Positions 35,183 to 49,144 of a DNA stretch of 64,000 bases are shown piece after piece. Below the pieces are notes generated by a model, which saw only the letters and a list, made by a program, of their open reading frames with translations, searched no databases and was not told the origin of the DNA. Position numbers and translations under genes: made by a program. This DNA is from Boletus sp. NGJ (lineage: Eukaryota > Basidiomycota > Agaricomycetes > Boletales > Boletaceae), in the NCBI GenBank assembly GCA_019096195.1, contig JAGTXK010000242.1, positions 62,001 through 126,000 on the forward strand. The letters run 5' to 3'. The number at the start of each line of letters is the position of its first letter. Position 1 is the stretch's first letter.

Positions 35183-38100
35183 TTCCTCATCGTCGCAATT
35201 GTAAATTGTACCTTACCTGTATTTTTGTAATTTGATTTTCATTTCTCCGATTTTTGGTGTATCATTCCGCTGTTGCACTAATTCAAGTGTTCTTGATAAC
35301 AATTCGCGTGATGATATTCCATGCTTTCACGTTTGCGGTTGGTCGTAGCTGGTGTCAACACCACACGTCCGACGAAGTTCGACGAATAGCATCACAGTTG
35401 TCTGTGGAGCTCAACGAGCCTTTCTTTGTCCGGAGAGTAAACTCGCGAGTCACTAATTCAACTCCATGGACTCGGCGTGGAATCCTCGTGTTCCACAGGC
35501 AAACGAGTGAAGTCTCCTGGACGCCGTGGTAGTACGGAGCTTTGAAATAACCGAAACCGGTCTGCTCGTGAAGAGTGCATGAACAATGAACACTCCAGGG
35601 ACGTGTCCTCTACAAACCACAATGCAGTCTCTCACAAGTCTGCCACATTCACGTTTCATGAGCAAGCGGACATGGAGGACGTTGGAACGACTGTACATGG
35701 ATTGAGCCGCCATCCTCGTCTGAATCTAAAGCGGTCAAATGGTCCTGGGTGGCGGTCATCATAGTGGCAACTCACCGATGGAGCTCTGGAGTCGGTCCAC
35801 ACTCCCCGCTGACGCGACCATTGCTCGAAAACTCGAGGAGCAGCAAGCGGCGGGGTATAAGATTTCCACCAAACCAGTTGGTGTTTGTTGACGAGACTCA
35901 TTTGAAGCAGACCTGGGCTGTTTATATATATGGTGGTAGTAGTAGTCGGGGCTTGTCATATGCTGTCGTAATCGTTTTATCTCGTAGTACAAGCACCTGG
36001 TAGAGAAGTCTAGATTTCACATTCACGCGTTGACTTGGTATTCATGCAGACACCCACAAATCTAGTAAGTTACAGGCATCTAGATTTTCGTGGCGTCCCT
36101 CGTGATCTCAACGTTCCCGTTCACCCTAGCCTAGTCTACTCGTCACTCCTGATTTACCTTGCAATATATCAATTCATGCCCCACGTGACAGCCGGAACGC
36201 CTATGTCAGCTGCACAGCTTGTATGTTTGAACATTTGACTCGGAGTCTCGGACATTGCAAATCTTTTGAAAGCCTTTAGCACGCCGGAGTTTCTAATTCC
36301 AAGTCACACCTGCAAGTTCTAATTTCGCCAAATCAGCGGGCATGAAATAGCAGGGTGACAGAGGTCGTTCCCTGTTCTGTTGTCTCGACTTCGTTCGTGG
36401 TGCGTGTCATCTGCTTGGGGTAACGAAGAACTTGCGCGCCGCATCCGGTCGGGATCGCCATCAACTAAGAACAGATTCACAGGTGTAAATCTCGATTCTC
36501 GATAGAACAAACATATCACTATTCCTGAACTTTGACCCTCGCAGGGGAGCGTCGCTTCGCTTATCTCGACGTCGACTCCAAGCACCACAACACGTGGTGA
36601 CCTGGGAGTAAGCAGGCAGTGTGAAGGAACCGGCGTAGATTCAGCATGTAATGGACGCAAGTGCGGCGAATATTCCCAGATCCTGTGAATCGATCAGCAC
36701 CGAGTTTAATTGGGTCGGGTGAGGAAGGTTATGCTGACTCGTTGCAAATTAAAGTTTTTTTATCCGGAGAACATGAATTCGTTCCAAGTAGCCCGTAGGT
36801 CTAGGCGGCGCGAGGAATGTACACGTAGGTGCCGTAGTCCACGCTGGGACAGCGCGTGTGTTACTCTGGGGCGATTGGGTCAACGAAAAGAGGGTCGTCA
36901 CCCCAGAGCTGCCTCAGAACAAGCATCCAATAGGTAAAATTGCTGAGCGGAGGCTCTAGTCTCATTTAAAAAAATAGCGATCATGGCGGACAGACCCCGT
37001 TCGGGTCAAGGTCTGGGCTGGGGAGATGCGAATACCAGTCGCGGTAGAGTGACAGAGTAGAGGCGATCCTCCAAAATTGGTTCTTGGACCGGCAGATCTG
37101 GGACTGGCTAGACGACGGAATATCATTGATGAACCAAAGAGACGTAAAGACACACACCATGTCGCTGAAAGTGATTGGGCGTGTCCTACACATTGTCTTA
37201 ACCGATCATAGCAAAGCTCGCATGTTAGGTATCCTCGATGTGGCGAAACCAGTAGTAGTAGATGGCAATGTGGCACCATATAAGCGTGTTCGAGCCCTGA
37301 AGACAACTGCCGACGGGGAAAAGCGGCTGGGTTGGGGGGAGGTACACATAGCAACCGGTCGCACAAGCATGCAGTACAAAGATAGAGGATCCACCGTTGT
37401 ATTAACTCCCGGTTATTGCATAAACACAGCTGCTCCACCTGCCCAGTTTGTGCACTCATAATACAGTTGTCGGCGTGGAAGCGGTTTCTTTGGAAGGTGA
37501 AGTTCTTCTAGGGGATTGATATTGCGCCTCCAATCCTGGAGAGCATCTATCACCAGCAGAACAAATGTAAATGGACTTCCCCCGCTGTCCGTGACATATC
37601 CCTTACTCGGCAGCTGGCCGTTGCTCGTTTCGTGGTCTTCTCGACTGAAGGGCGTAAGTGAGGGACCGGATTTGTTTACACATGGCCTGAGTCGTGCTGT
37701 GATCGGATCTTTTTGCAGGACGAGGTGCTCTCTCGCGCAAATTCCAGAGAATTAAACCTGAATGTATTGACAGCCAGCACGGTGACCAGAATGCTGGCAT
37801 TCCAAATCGACGACTAACCAATGATTCCTTTCTCACTGGCAGTTGCCTAGCCAGTTTTCCTGAAACATGGACAGGTTATTTCCGAAGGCCCTTTCCGTCG
37901 GATATTCTACGAAACAAGGCAAAAAATCGAGATTCAAAGAGTCTTCTGTGCTTACGTGAATACAATGACTGGTGACATTTTCGAAACATGGGCAGAGTAG
38001 CAAAGAGCACCCAGTGAACAAGTTTCACCGTCCAATATAACGGTTATAAAAAAAGTTGTCTGTTGACATAGATGGTCAGCACTAAGTCCACAACTTGAAA

Positions 38101-38416
38101 GAGAGGCTATGCCTAGAGGACCGCACCCACCTGCGGTGCTGGCGGCGTGATGCGTTGTGTGAACTCATTCATTTATGTCACCTGTACAGCTGGCAGCAGA
38201 CGTGGTATCCACTCGCTTGATAACCGCCCGTGGAGCCCATAAATATTTCCGCAATATATGCCTCAACAACAACAATTCATACTAACTATGTCTGATGATC
38301 GAGGACATCTACCGAGCTGATGTAATCAACGTGGGAAGCAAGGTGAAACCAACCAACCTACTACTAGATACTGCAACTAGTAGTAATTCTTGTTTCTGTT
38401 CGTGTCTCCGTTCAAG
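35183..38416. other. About 3.2 kb without recognised gene
   Basis: Downstream of H4 up to Nup85. The longest frames are 36319-36660 and 36962-37459 on the minus strand and 37084-37461 on the plus strand, none with a recognisable motif. Base composition is mixed, and no tandem array, tRNA or terminal repeat could be made out. A decayed element is possible. Confidence 0.35.
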
Positions 38417-41119
38417 ATGCCCTCTGACCATCTGAGCGTCGTGCCACCTCTTCTACACGCGGGATGTGCAGGGGAGCTGGAAAAATCAGGGAGAACACTT
38501 CACGCAACCTCATCTCCTTTGAATGAAACGTATGCGGTGTATCCAGCTTCTCTGGTAAGAGAATTACTAAGATGTCAGCTGTCTCCTGAGTTGAGTATGT
38601 TCGCCGCAGCTAGAGAACCTGTCTGCAGAGCATCACGTATTCGACCCAGATGATCAACTCGTCTATTTCGTGAGCTCGGAGGCCCTGCCGTTGTCCGAGC
38701 GGCGTTTGGTGTGTTGCCTTATCCTACCTCGTGTCCTGTTCATCAATGTGTTCCAGTTCATTGGAGACACTTCGATCATCTTTGCTGCGTGGCAGAACTT
38801 GTTGAGATCGGTCACACAAAATGACACTGATCTGTAAGGGGATTTCTTGTTGGTGCCACTGCGATCATTGAGGTCTTCTCAAGGCTTCAGGACGAATCAA
38901 GCCAACGGGTGATGCGCAAGCTCGCCATTGACTATGTCAATTTCGCAAAAGAATGCTGGGTACACACTGCGGTACGTATCTCGACCTAGTTTTTGCAAAT
39001 TCTCAAGATTCCGTTCAGCAATCCTCTTCTGAAGCCCGTCAAGTTCCCAGTGACCACTATAGGGCACTATACACGTGTTTGTCACTCTATGTCATCCTCT
39101 ATGTCCCCGAGTATGGACTTGAGAATGCCCCCGTCGGAGATGACCTCATGGAATGGTTAAACATCCATTTTATTGAGCCTTCCACTGAAGAAGGAAACCA
39201 CCTCTCGACCCTAGAACATCCTTGGGCGGATGAAACCTTCTGGCCGTACCTAACTAGGTTTGACACCGACCACGACCACTATTCCTATCCCTTTCTAACC
39301 TTTTCCCAGAGCAACTCTCAGAGGATTGAATAAATCCGCGACATTTTTCTTGGGTTCCCTATCCTCCCACGCATCTGAAAATTTACGAAGACTCTCACGA
39401 ATCCTGATCCCATTGCTCAATACACAACCAAAGCTGCAGGCATATGAGGCGGAACGAGAATTCGCATACGCATCCCACAGGTGGAAAGAAAAGGTCAAAG
39501 CACTGCGTCTCGACCTTGATAGTGTTCCTGAATCAGACCGACGTGACGATTATGAGGATTGGTGGGACCGTTTCAGTGACATAGTTGGTATACTGGAAGG
39601 CCGAGGGGAAATCATTCAGAAGGTTTGCGAAGAGCTCGGTGCTGACTGGAAGGAGGTTTGTGTTGCCTGGGGTGTTTTCGTGGATTCAAGGCTTCGGAGG
39701 CAGGATCTGCCGTAGGTCCAGTCGACTATTTTCTCTTCCATCACCTGCTGACCCCTTCTAAAAGTGACGTTATCTCACAGGTCCTCGAAGACATGCCACC
39801 AGATCCGACAAATCTGGAGGACATGATCCATTCTGCGCTGTTGACCGGTAACCCTTTAAATGCATTGGACCATGCCGCAAAACTGGACCCTTGGCTGAGT
39901 GCGCACCTGGCGGACATGATGGAACCGTTAGCCCTAGTAGACAAAGACCCGAATGAGGAGTAAGTGTCCAAATTTTCAAGTATCTGAAACGGAAAAATGA
40001 ACCCAAATGTAGTTCAGGATTAACACCCAGAAACTTTTACGTTCTTTCATATGCGCAGTACCTCCATGCTGATTCCGCCCTGTGGAGAATCACAGTGGCG
40101 TACATGTTTTCATGCGGGAAGATCGGTGCAAAAACTGCCGACGAGGTGCTGGTGCGTGTCCCACTGAGAACACATGGTGTGGGGCCCACGAACGCCACGG
40201 AAAGCAACGAGGACGAAAGATCGGGCAAAGGAGACCTATCTGCGATAATTAAGGACTTGAATGCAACTTGTCACGAATATGGGCGAGAAAACGCCCGGAG
40301 AAGCATTTGCAGGGTTGAGTCGCATTGGTTACGTTCCCAACCAACTACTTACACCCCAACTTGGTGCAGATGGCCGCCCGAACATTTGTGCAGAAAAAGG
40401 AATATGGTCTTGCACTGTCATATTGTTCGTCGGCGGAAGACTGGCCGGGCCTTGGTCGTGTGGTTGATCGTATCTTACAAGAATATATTCACACAGGTTC
40501 GGCACACAGAGTTCTGAGATAATCATGGTCTAAATTGTTTCAGGTCCTGAACAATATACCCGATACGTCCTTGATATCGCCCCGTCCCTCCAGGCCCTCC
40601 GTACGAATGTTGGGGCACATGGCATTTTTATCCATCGATTGATATTTGCTGTGCGGTACGCTGAGTTTCATCAGCGGTTGTTGAATCGGGACCTCCAGGA
40701 CGCCGCCTGGGACCTTGTGACAATATTCCAAGAGGAGATTGCGCCAAGGTCCTGGTGGGGAGTTTTGCTATGCGATGCTGTTCAGCTCTTACAATATGGC
40801 ACGTCTTACTCAGTGTGCGGCACTCACGGCAGCTGGCAGCTGATTCAATCACGTTCTAGAACCTAACCTGCTCTTTTCTTACGCCAGTGCCAGTATTTTG
40901 CTTTATCGTCTTGATGAAGTTTGCTCCAGGACGGCTCAGGGATCAGGAGAAGATTACCTCAAGACGCTGGAAATGAAGCTTCGCGTTGATGGGCGCCAGG
41001 ATTCCCAGCAACGGTTGCAGGTAGTTCGACTCGCCCTTGCAAAATACTTTGCAAGATGCGCTATGATTGGAACGGGAGGCACGCAGATTATTGATAGGAG
41101 GGCGGGACTCGTTTTATAA
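38417..41119 (+). CDS. NUP85: Nucleoporin Nup85 (Nup107-160/Nup84 complex)
   Basis: Scaffold nucleoporin with an ACE1-type helical fold; joins the Y-complex short arm. The start at 38417 gives MPSDHLSVVPPLLHAGCAGE. Family blocks in order are KLAIDYVNFAKECW, RALYTCLSLYVILYVPE, LMEWLNIHFIEPSTEEG, WWDRFSDIVGILEGRGEIIQ, CEELGADWKEVCVAWGVFVD, NLEDMIHSALLTGNPLNALD, FYVLSYAQYLHADSALWRIT, and EDYLKTLEMKLRVDGRQDSQ near the end. About ten introns. Two need non-obvious acceptors to keep frame: GTTCAG before CAATCC (39021) and CTAAAAG before TGACGTT (about 39764). With these, all joints are in frame, giving about 700 residues. It contains an acidic/basic variable insert (NATESNEDERSGKGDLSA). No frame break was found. 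Confidence 0.87.
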
Positions 41120-42865
41120 GGTTGTTTGTACTTCTCCATTTGTACTGCTGTATGTGCTGCTCATTTTTCCTGTTGCCCCTGGCCATCGTGTGCCCCCCCT
41201 CGCAAACCGAAGAGTGGCTGGCAAGTTGTACGTCACACAAGGGATGACTGTCCCTTTGAGCTTCAAGTTTTTTGTTTCGGATATTTTTGGTTCTGTCACT
41301 GGCCGCCTCGTGCCTGGATAAGGAAGGGTTTTACCTCAAGATCCTAACTGATGGGTCCCACTGGAGGACAGTGAAGATGTTGGTTGCGTCGTGCATCGCG
41401 GAACACGTCTGACGTCGTTGACGTACATCGCTGCATTAACCGCTGTCAGTGCCACTCTCCGCTCTAGGCTTGCCTTCAAGCCGTGCAAACTTTGCTCTAG
41501 GATTCTGCTCTCGGCCGTATTTAACGACTCCTCGCCCTGGCAGGTCTTTGGGTTTTTGTTTTTCTCCACCCTTGTTCATATCCGTGCGGCTCGTGAATTC
41601 AGCCGTATCCTGATTTTGACGTTAGCCTCGAGGATAGATATCTTCATCATTGCCAGGGCCGCGGACAATACCATCGGGCGTTCATTGCACTGGATATGTG
41701 CCCGAAGCAGAAAAGAAGCGAATGTTTGTGAAACCACATACGGTAATGTGTTTTAAGGATCACTCCTCGCGGAGTGTTCTCGCTGAATATCCCACCTGCC
41801 ACCCTTTCAATACCGTAATTTGTCTCCGGTGGAGGAGAGTGCCTTTTCTTGCCCCATCCGCTGATCACCCGTGTAACTGAGTGCAACCTCACAGCCCCCG
41901 GCCCGAGGAACGACACATTACATTGTTTCTGATGACCACATCGAGACTTGGGCTTTTTGAATCACTTGGTTTTGTTTGTCCTAAGGATAATGACGCTGAA
42001 CTCTGGACCGGTGACGCCAATTGTTCTTCTTCACTTTCTCAGGCTCTGCGTGCAGGTTCGTTGCGCGATCGTTCTCAACGTGTTTTATCCGGGGCATCTC
42101 AAGAAGTATTTATACGCACGAAGATGCCGACCTTGCATTGGTATCAACACACCCAGTTGTATTCCAACATTCACATTCGCCCACCTCTTGACTGTTTCGA
42201 GAATGTGCTACAACGTCATTCAGTACCATGACTACAGCTGTGGTGACTATTCTGTGGTCAGACGACAAAGGGTATGCTTCGTGGTTTGCTCGTCGGGGTT
42301 TTCAACCAAACGCTGACCTTGGCAGATGGACTGCTTTAACAAGGACTGCACGTTCAGCAGTATGCATGAGACGGTGCCGCATAACTGTGAATCGACATGC
42401 AAGCAGATGTAAGTAGTGTACATATGTCTGTCGGGCTTTCTGTGTTGACACAATGGGACAAGGATGCTACCGGACCAAGCCATTATCACTCACACACACG
42501 ACGGCGGGTGTCCACGCTGTACGGGCAGGACGAACGGCCGCCATTGATATGCAATGATGTGGAATAGTTGGACATTTTTCCCGACAGATATTTAAGTTGT
42601 AGCCATGTTATTTATAGATTGCAGTGTTGAATCGGATACGAAATGTTATGGACTTACTCAGGTCGTTCCTGTCCGACGAAGAGCACGGCACCGAAGCGTC
42701 GCTCGACAGCCTCGGACAGGGGCTAATTCATCCTTAAATGGGAAATACTTACATAATATCACTGCGGGACGGAGGCGTTGAGTGGATGTCGTGGATATCC
42801 TCACGTTGCGACATTGCTGTTTCTCTTTCGTCCCGCTCGTCGTATTACTCATCGTGGATGTAGCC
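41120..42865. other. About 1.7 kb, no confident gene
   Basis: Open frames at 41391-41756 and 41881-42231 (+) and 41647-41916 (-). A short Cys/His-rich piece near 42328-42411 (MDCFNKDCTFSSMHETVPHN, CESTCKQM) could be a last exon of a small gene, but I cannot connect it to a family. The stretch just before 42866 holds the RhoGAP upstream region. Confidence 0.3.
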
Positions 42866-45539
42866 ATGGGCGACGACGGGTATCCTCCATCTGTATGGGA
42901 CTCTGCTGACCATTCCGACCCAAGTAATCCCGGTCATGCACCATATGGCCTCACCCTGCCTGGTAACCTCTCACCCTTGCACGAATCTGCGACGACGCCG
43001 GCATTCATGTTCGCACCAGGGAAACAGTCATCACCGCCTCCTAGATCAAGCTCCGACTCGCTAGGCAGATCGTCTACGTCCAGACGGCGAGACAGCATCC
43101 CAATCGCCGTCGACCGGAGGGATACACTGTCCACCATCCCGAGTGACGTAGCCAGCTTGGTAGAACCCAGTTTTGATGAGAACGTTCTGAGAGCGCTGTG
43201 CGAATTAGATGTGAGTAATACCGTATTGGATTTGGGGCCGGCTTACATGTTGATACCTGGACATGGCAGTGTGGTGTGCCCTTACTGCTGGATCGCATCA
43301 AACAGAGCATGGTATCCTGTCGGGTCAGTGGTCGTCCTTCGTGCATTCGCCACGGTGTGGCATGATACTGAGTTTGATCTATAACGACAATAGGAGGCTT
43401 CGGTCTTTTTCAAGAAACGGGCCGTTCTTGAAGAAGAGTATGGCAAGAGTCTGCAGAAACTGGCGCGCGGCACATCGGAGGTATACTCTATGAACGACGG
43501 AAAGGCTGGGTAACGTACACCGCATTTTGATCACTAACGTCAAGCTTATGCGCGTTGTCGCCAGGTCTTTCGTGCATGCGTGGCAATCCTCTATGAAGCT
43601 CCATGAAGTCATGGCCGACAACAGGTTAAGGTTTGCCCAACGGCTCAACGAAATGAGCGATGAGCTTGCTTCTCTGGCAAAAGAAGTTGATAAGAACAGG
43701 AAACAGGTTTGTTTTCAGAGACCCTCTCATCAGGAACATGCTTCTGATCTGAATGCAGACGAAAGAGTTGGCAAGCCGTTACGAGCGTGCCCTGCAAGAG
43801 GCGGAGATGAATATGGAAAAGAGCAAAACTCGGTTAGATGTGTCTTCGGAAGAACTGGAGCGTGTGCTGCTCCAGAAAGAAGGCGAACCAATTAACGAGA
43901 CTGCAGTGCACGCCAAGCCCCCTGGAGTCTTGGGGGGCAAACGTGTGCTCGGAAAGGCCGTAGCCAAAGGCGGCTTACTTTTGAAGGGTAAAAATCCCGG
44001 AAATGTCAGCGTTCGGATCTCGATTAGTTTCATGTGACGCACTAATGATCGGCTAGATCCAACGACAAGAAGACGATATTCGGTCACGCGTTTCGAGTGC
44101 ATCAGACAACTACCGGAAAGCCTTCACCGACACCCAAACCATGCGACAAGAGTACTTCAATTTCCAGCTTCCTCGCATCTTACGAGTTCGTGTGTATATT
44201 CTAACGTTGTCCTCGTGCTCATCACGGATGTAGTCCCTCAAGGAGTGTGCTGATGAAATTGATCTCGGAACGCAGTACCACTTAACGAGATATTCCTTTC
44301 TATTTGAAAGCATCGTGCTTAGCGACGGATCGACCCTTGTTCCTGTTTCACCCGATGAAGGCAAGCCTATTCAAACTGTTCATTGAGCACTGGATCTTAA
44401 CGTATCATTCAAAGGGACCGGTCTTAAGGCACTCATTGAATCCATTGACAACCGCGCGGACTTTAAGACATACATGCAAAACTATGCATATGCTCATGGG
44501 GGTGCTCCTCGGGGACCAAGGCGTGAAGGTCCTGCGGAGGAAGGTTTCGTAAGTGCCTCCTCTTTAATTCATTTGAGGTATTATATCCTCAACCCCTATC
44601 AGCTTCCACCTCTACCGACCCTGGGGATAACATACGCCGTTGCGCAGCACCCACAAGTCGTCAATAATGGAGCCCACCCGCCAATCACTGATCGTGGCCG
44701 GCCCACGTTTGGTGTTGATCTGGCCGAACAGATGGCCAGAGACAACGTCGAAATCCCGCGTATCCTAGAAAAGTGTTGTGCAGCTATAGAGAAACATGGA
44801 CAATACTCGCAGGGAATTTATCGCATCAGCGGAATGGCAAGAAAGGTTAATTTGCTCAAAGAACGACTAGACAAGGGTGAGGCGAATACCTTGTTATTCA
44901 GAGCAAGTGGTTGACATTATTCTTCAGACATGGAGTCTGTGGATCTGGACTCGGAAGAATGGACGTCCGACATCAACAACGTCACCAGTGTGCTCAAATT
45001 GTGGCTCAGGGAACTACCAGACCCTCTCCTTACCCTGAATCTCCATCAAGGCTTCATAGACGCTGCCAGTGAGTCGATTGGCTGCTTCACTTCCCTCATA
45101 TCCTAATTAAAACTAGGAATCGAAAACGACCGGCTGAGACATATTCGGCTCCACGAACGCGTCAACGATTTGCCAGACCCAAATTATGCGACACTGAAGT
45201 ACTTTATGGGTCACCTTCACAAGTTAGTCATGAGAACCTGGCAAGGATTGTACTGATAAGGTGGATATACAGAATTTCGCAGTGTGAAGCCGAAAACTCG
45301 ATGTCGATTCAGAACCTTGCGATCGTCTTTGGGCCAACGCTATTTGGCCAGATATCGAGCAATGGGAGTATCTCTGGACATGGGAACGGCGGCATGGCAG
45401 ATGCGGCTTTCCAGAACAAGGTGAGCGTTTCCTTTTCTTTGACGGGGAACTATCGGGCTCACATGCTTTCAAGGCCATCGAGACAATTTTAGAACACTAT
45501 ACCGATATATTTGTAGACGAGTCGGACGGAGGGGCGTAG
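42866..45539 (+). CDS. F-BAR / RhoGAP domain protein (Rgd1-like)
   Basis: GTPase-activating protein for Rho/Cdc42-type GTPases, brought to curved membranes by its F-BAR domain; acts in cortical actin control. The start at 42866 gives a disordered, Ser/Pro-rich leader (MGDDGYPPSVWDSADHSDPS). The FCH/F-BAR part has VFFKKRAVLEEEYGKSLQKL, SFVHAWQSSMKLHEVMADNR and ELASRYERALQEAEMNMEKS. The RhoGAP domain follows: FGVDLAEQMARDNVEIPRIL, GIYRISG with the catalytic Arg finger, LKLWLRELPDPLLT, and SIQNLAIVFGPTLFG. The last exon ends ILEHYTDIFVDESDGGA. About ten exons. The joint after VSPDE uses a GC..AG intron (44361-44414, GCAAGC..AAAG); otherwise sites are GT..AG. Confidence 0.9.
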
Positions 45540-46413
45540 GTTTTATCCCGTCGCTTCCTATCTTCTCTTCTCTTCTTTTTTTTTTAACTTTTTGACGTTG
45601 ACTGTTACCCAGCCTTGTGATACCCTTTCTCCATGGTTTCATTCTTATTGTAACCGTTGCCGTCGTATTGGACCAATGACGCACGTGTGTGTTCTCTCTC
45701 TCTCCTTTTCTTTCTTCTCTAGCCTCCCTTCTCCCTTTCCTCTATACTTATGCATGTATCATCACGAGTTTGGATCAGCACGAATCTATACTGTCACTCC
45801 AACAAGCCGTTGTAATAAGCAGCACGTTGTTTCTTCCACCTTTTCCTTGTGGATTATGGCTGTGCGGTTCCATAGACGATCGTAGTAACCACTGATAGTT
45901 TCCGTTTAATCTACGACGGAGTACGGCTCTAAAACGTTTCCCTGCCGTCACGATGCCTGTGAGTGAACGGTGGAGATACGCGGCGTGTTCTGATCGGGTT
46001 TCTTTTGCCGTCGTGAGGTGAGATGCATCAGTTTTGAACAATCATGTTTGTGATTGAATGAGGGCGTGTACATGGGGATAGGAGTATGGCCCTGGGTTCA
46101 TAAGCGACATGAATGCTGGGGCTATCAACAAAAGAGGCAAGGAAAAGGGGGAGGGGAATGAATAGCAAGTATTCCTGGCGACCCTCGAGACACGCGGTGA
46201 AACACCAGGGGATCAGGTCACCAGGGACCCATGTGCTTCTTCGTGGTCATGACATGCGGGCTAAAACACGTATGCACGTTCGTCGTCGAGTCATTCGCAA
46301 TATCAATGTAAAGAACAGAAGAAAAAAAAAAGGTGGTGTACGTTTAGTTGAGATATGTAGAACACGCACGCGAACCTTGTGCGAGCGAGGGTTTCCACAA
46401 GTCTCGCTCTTCG
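45540..46413. other. Intergenic, no gene seen
   Basis: 3' flank of the RhoGAP gene with long pyrimidine-rich stretches (45550-45590, 45690-45750). Short open frames only. Confidence 0.4.
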
Positions 46414-47438
46414 TCATACGTCCATTCCGTTTGAGAGGGAAAGACGATGCGACGAAGAGAGGGACAGGTGTTCTGCTAGGCATAACAGAGCATTTCGGCG
46501 GTCATACGCAGGCCGGTATTGACTATATCTACATGGGTCGGTGACAGGTCGAGAGTCGAGAGGCGGACGAATGCGCCGAATGAATAGGAGAGCGGATGCT
46601 GTTCGTAGCCACAAATGAGCATACTTTAGCTTTGGGCGTTTTTGGAGCGGAAAAGACAACGTCAGCGCGTGGGACTTGCGATGCCAGAGAATGCGGAGTG
46701 GTCGGTGTGCGGGAGTGCCAGCTTCACCTCGAGCGAGTGTACCATGGAAAGGCTTCTGGATACATCTCGTAGTAGTATCGGGGTGACCGACAGGGCTGAC
46801 ATATCTAGGTGCCAAAGTGGGACGCTGGTCCTTGCCATTTGGGATAAGTGACATCGTCCTGCCCAACGAGAGCAAGAGACTGGACGGGTCTCCCCGGGGG
46901 GACGGTGGCAGCTGCGCGGGGTGAGCCACAAAAACAAGTCAAGTTGAAGGAGGGGGCTATGAGCGAGATAACCAACCGCGCCGAGATGTGACGGAGGGAA
47001 TGCAAGACTGTCTCGCCACTGGAAAACAGAGCGAGCCCGGTATTGAAGCATCTGGATGAGAAGGGAAGCTGAGGTAGAGGTCTAGAGATTCTAAGATTTT
47101 TTGATAGACTGATCACAGAAGAGAGGTGGGAGAGTGCTATTCTGAGGGGGGGATTCGAATAGCGATTCGTATGGACAGATATCCACCGGACACGGAGCTT
47201 TCTTAGACCGCTAGCAAGATGGGGATGAGAAGCGATGGTCAGGCAACACCTCACGGTATTTATTATGGGGAAGGTGAGATGGGTCGAAGATGAAGATGCT
47301 TGTGTACATGAGCCATTCCGCAACAGCCCTCCATTGGCGAGATATTCGAGCCACAGAGGGGAGGTCAGATGGGAAAATGTTGTGAAAGATGCGAGTGAGG
47401 GTCCTCTCCTTTGGGAGACTGTTGGTTAGGTCGAGCAC
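46414..47438 (-). pseudogene. F-box-like protein, probable remnant
   Basis: The first exon on the minus strand (MLDLTNSLPKERTLTRIFHN, then IFPSDLPSVARISRQWRAVA, EWLMYTSIFIFDPSHLP) looks like an F-box followed by its first strand, as in the large Agaricomycete F-box-like families. An intron GTGTTG..GCTAG (ending near 47205) would follow, but the frame after it closes within about 40 codons. Another frame, 46805-47323, stays open for 172 codons with Leu/Ser-rich content (ALSHLSSVISLSKNLRISRP). I could not build a continuous gene; a decayed or frame-shifted F-box gene is the most economical reading. Confidence 0.45.
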
Positions 47439-47700
47439 TGTACAGGAAGTGAGTGCATATCAGAATGCGAGACTGCAAGTGCAGGAAAGCTCACAGATGA
47501 GTACACTGCGACAGCACTGGTGACTCATTCGGAAAACGAGTCACGGTACAACTTCAAGTTGTACTGCCGACCGTAATCAGGTCAATGATAGGGTTATACC
47601 TGTCAACTTCCGGAAACTCGACTCAAAGGCATCAGAAAGTGATAGCGAATAAGATTACAGTACACTAAACCGTACAACGATAAATACACAACCAAAATGT

Positions 47701-48160
<460 letters not shown>

Positions 48161-48433
48161 TTCTTAGTGAGATGGATGAAAAGTTTGTGGATGGGTTTGT
48201 TGTGTAGTGCGGTGAGCGCAAGAGATGTGGAGGATTCCCTTGACCACTCCCGCGTCGCTATATATGGCCGACGCAGTGGCTGTGGTGAATTTGTAAACGA
48301 TTTAATTGTGTTGATTTGTTGATCGCTGGAACGCGCAGCCACGTGACTACGCGACGCGACAATTTATATACGAGGCTCGTCTTGATTTGCAAAGACTCAA
48401 CTACCAACCACTACCAATCACTACATTTAAGCA
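48161..48433. promoter_or_regulatory. Shared divergent H3/H4 promoter (copy B)
   Basis: Reverse complement of 34452-34722 with a small difference at the H3 side (GAGGCTCGTCTTGATTTGC against the A-copy GATTTGCAAATCTGACACC region). CTATATATGG box at 48259-48268 faces H4; TTTATATACG at 48363-48372 faces H3. Confidence 0.75.
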
Positions 48434-49003
48434 ATGGCTCGTACCAAGCAAACTGCCCGCAAGACCACTGGTGGTAAGTGAAGATGTCTAGTTGAGGTCG
48501 AGGTGATGGTAAATGTGCTGCAGGCAAGGCGCCACGTAAACAGCTTGCAGCCAAGTCTGCTGCTCGCAAGACTGCGGCCAACGTGAGTCTGATTGTGTGC
48601 AATGTGTTCGACATTGACTGAGATTGTCTACAGACGACTGGTGGTGTGAAGAAGCCTCATCGTTTCCGTCCTGGAACAGTGGCTCTTCGTGAAATTCGTC
48701 GATACCAGAAGTCGACAGAGTTGTTGATTCGCAAGTTGCCCTTTCAACGTCTTGTTCGTGAAATTGCGCAGGACTTCAAGGTTGGTGATTCGTTCCAGCT
48801 GTGATGACTCGTGCTTACGTCGTATATGACAGACTGACCTGCGTTTCCAATCTTCTGCTGTGATGGCGCTGCAGGAGGCTGCTGAAGCATACCTTGTGTC
48901 GTTGTTTGAAGACACCAATCTTGCTGCTATCCATGCCAAGCGTGTTACTATCCAGCCAAAGGATCTTGCTCTTGCACGACGATTGCGTGGGGAGCGCTCG
49001 TAG
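48434..49003 (+). CDS. Histone H3 (copy B)
   Basis: Same 138-residue protein as copy A by inspection, start 48434, stop TAG at 49001. It includes the two-residue-longer tail ([15 protein letters not shown]) and the RRLRGERS end. Introns match copy A almost base for base. The 3' end lies only about 140 bases from the 3' end of the convergent coiled-coil gene. Confidence 0.97.
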
Positions 49004-49144
49004 ATATCATACTTCCGTTTTATTTTGCTGTATCTTTATTGTATTCGGAAATTCTGGAATCGCTCTTATAATCATTGTCTGATTCGTGAGACCGTGAATT
49101 AGTATAAACACCTTTCAGCATAAAGAGTAATGGATGCCCAGGCT

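Noticed and set aside
36962-37461. Overlapping open frames of 125-165 codons on both strands
   Set aside because: No motif or family resemblance, no sensible splice partners, and both strands are equally open; treated as chance frames.
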